Shown in pieces: positions 63,483-64,000 of a DNA stretch of 64,000 nucleotides. Position numbers and translations under genes: made by a program. The notes below the pieces were generated by a model. It did no database searches. It was given only the letters and a program-made list of their open reading frames with translations, and had not been told where the DNA came from. The first letter of the stretch is position 1. The number at the start of each line of letters is the position of its first letter. Origin of the DNA: Tagetes erecta (Eukaryota > Streptophyta > Magnoliopsida > Asterales > Asteraceae); the NCBI GenBank assembly GCA_030867185.1, contig CM061493.1, forward strand, positions 4,896,501 through 4,960,500, read 5' to 3'.

Positions 63483-64000
63483 GGATGTACTGTAGTTGTT
63501 GTTGTTGATGATCGAAATTAAAATTGATGTATCAGTTTCATTGTTATCAATTTGGTAATTGATTAGGTTTTGAAATGAGAATAACAGAATAGTTGTTGAA
63601 GAAGACCTTTACACAGGGTGTGTAGTTGGAAAGTTTTCTTTTCGGTTTATGAGTAATTGCAACTCTAGCCCCTCAAATTTTTTTTAAATCTGACGGAATA
63701 AGTCACCGACCTACTCAATCATCTTATTTATCTGTTTGAATGAAACCTAACAAACCCTCAAGCCTATGTATGAGTCTTTTATTGGTATTCATATATTTTT
63801 AAATGTTTACATTTTGTTTTTTAACGTTTATCTAGTGTAAGCCTTTGACCTACCAATCATCATTATTCAAGATCGATACCTTTGTAACAACACTTTAACT
63901 ATCTGATTCATCTTTTTTACGTTCCAAGACCTACATAACCCCTTTTGGGTAAACCTCCTCACCATTACACTAAAAAGCCCAATAATATTTATATTTTTTA
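63483..64000. other. 5' flank of the reticulon-like gene
   Basis: Contains its 5' UTR and promoter by position. No other feature is seen up to the window end. Confidence 0.5.

Overview
This is nuclear plant DNA. It is AT-rich, has many short GT-AG introns, contains plant-specific gene families, and is crowded with MITEs, Helitrons, SINEs and retroelement remnants. The repeat style, such as Mutator-type MITEs starting GAGTAAACTGCAGTTTTGG, reminds me of Asteraceae, but that is recollection and not a demonstrated assignment. There are no CRISPR arrays, operons or bacterial features. I joined exons by hand from splice motifs, reading phase and family homology. All eight full gene models stay in frame through every junction.

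Left part (1-17 kb). Two tandem paralogues on the minus strand (A, 1013-5900; B, 12249-15694) each encode a soluble protein of about 700 residues. Each fuses a complete, apparently active CrRLK1L/FERONIA-type kinase to a second, DUF26/CRK-like kinase domain that has lost its catalytic residues. This kinase-pseudokinase layout is that of plant tandem kinase proteins, several of which are immune receptors. The pair shares exon number, phases and about 200 bp of 5' flank. Around and inside the pair lie a LINE scrap, a SINE-like unit, a TRIM-like scrap, a CACTA terminus, a long hairpin, a 2.7-kb Helitron, a Mutator MITE, a Copia 3' end and a Micron-like MITE.

Middle part (17-42 kb). A two-BRCT protein gene (17084-21577, minus) contains a textbook U12-type AT-AC intron. 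A RING-H2 E3 ligase gene of the RHF1A type (24921-28717, minus) carries two decayed extra copies of its first exon inside intron 1. A NOL10/Enp2 (EDA7) ribosome-biogenesis gene (31493-36904, plus) ends in a Gly/Arg-rich tail. A peroxisomal adenine nucleotide carrier gene of the PNC type (37455-41640, minus) follows. Tourist/Harbinger-like MITEs sit close upstream of several starts.

Right part (42-64 kb). An NPK1/ANP-type MAPKKK gene (44237-50659, plus, 17 coding exons, one GC-AG intron) is followed by 6 kb without a gene. That stretch holds a GC-rich terminal-repeat element, a head-to-tail Helitron pair and a Mutator MITE with internal 60-bp tandem repeats. Then come a BTL1-type mitochondrial-carrier-family gene (56646-59656, plus) with an overlapping upstream ORF, and a small reticulon-like gene (60762-63482, minus).

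The genes do not form a pathway; they are ordinary dispersed eukaryotic genes. The most notable system is the tandemly duplicated kinase-pseudokinase pair.
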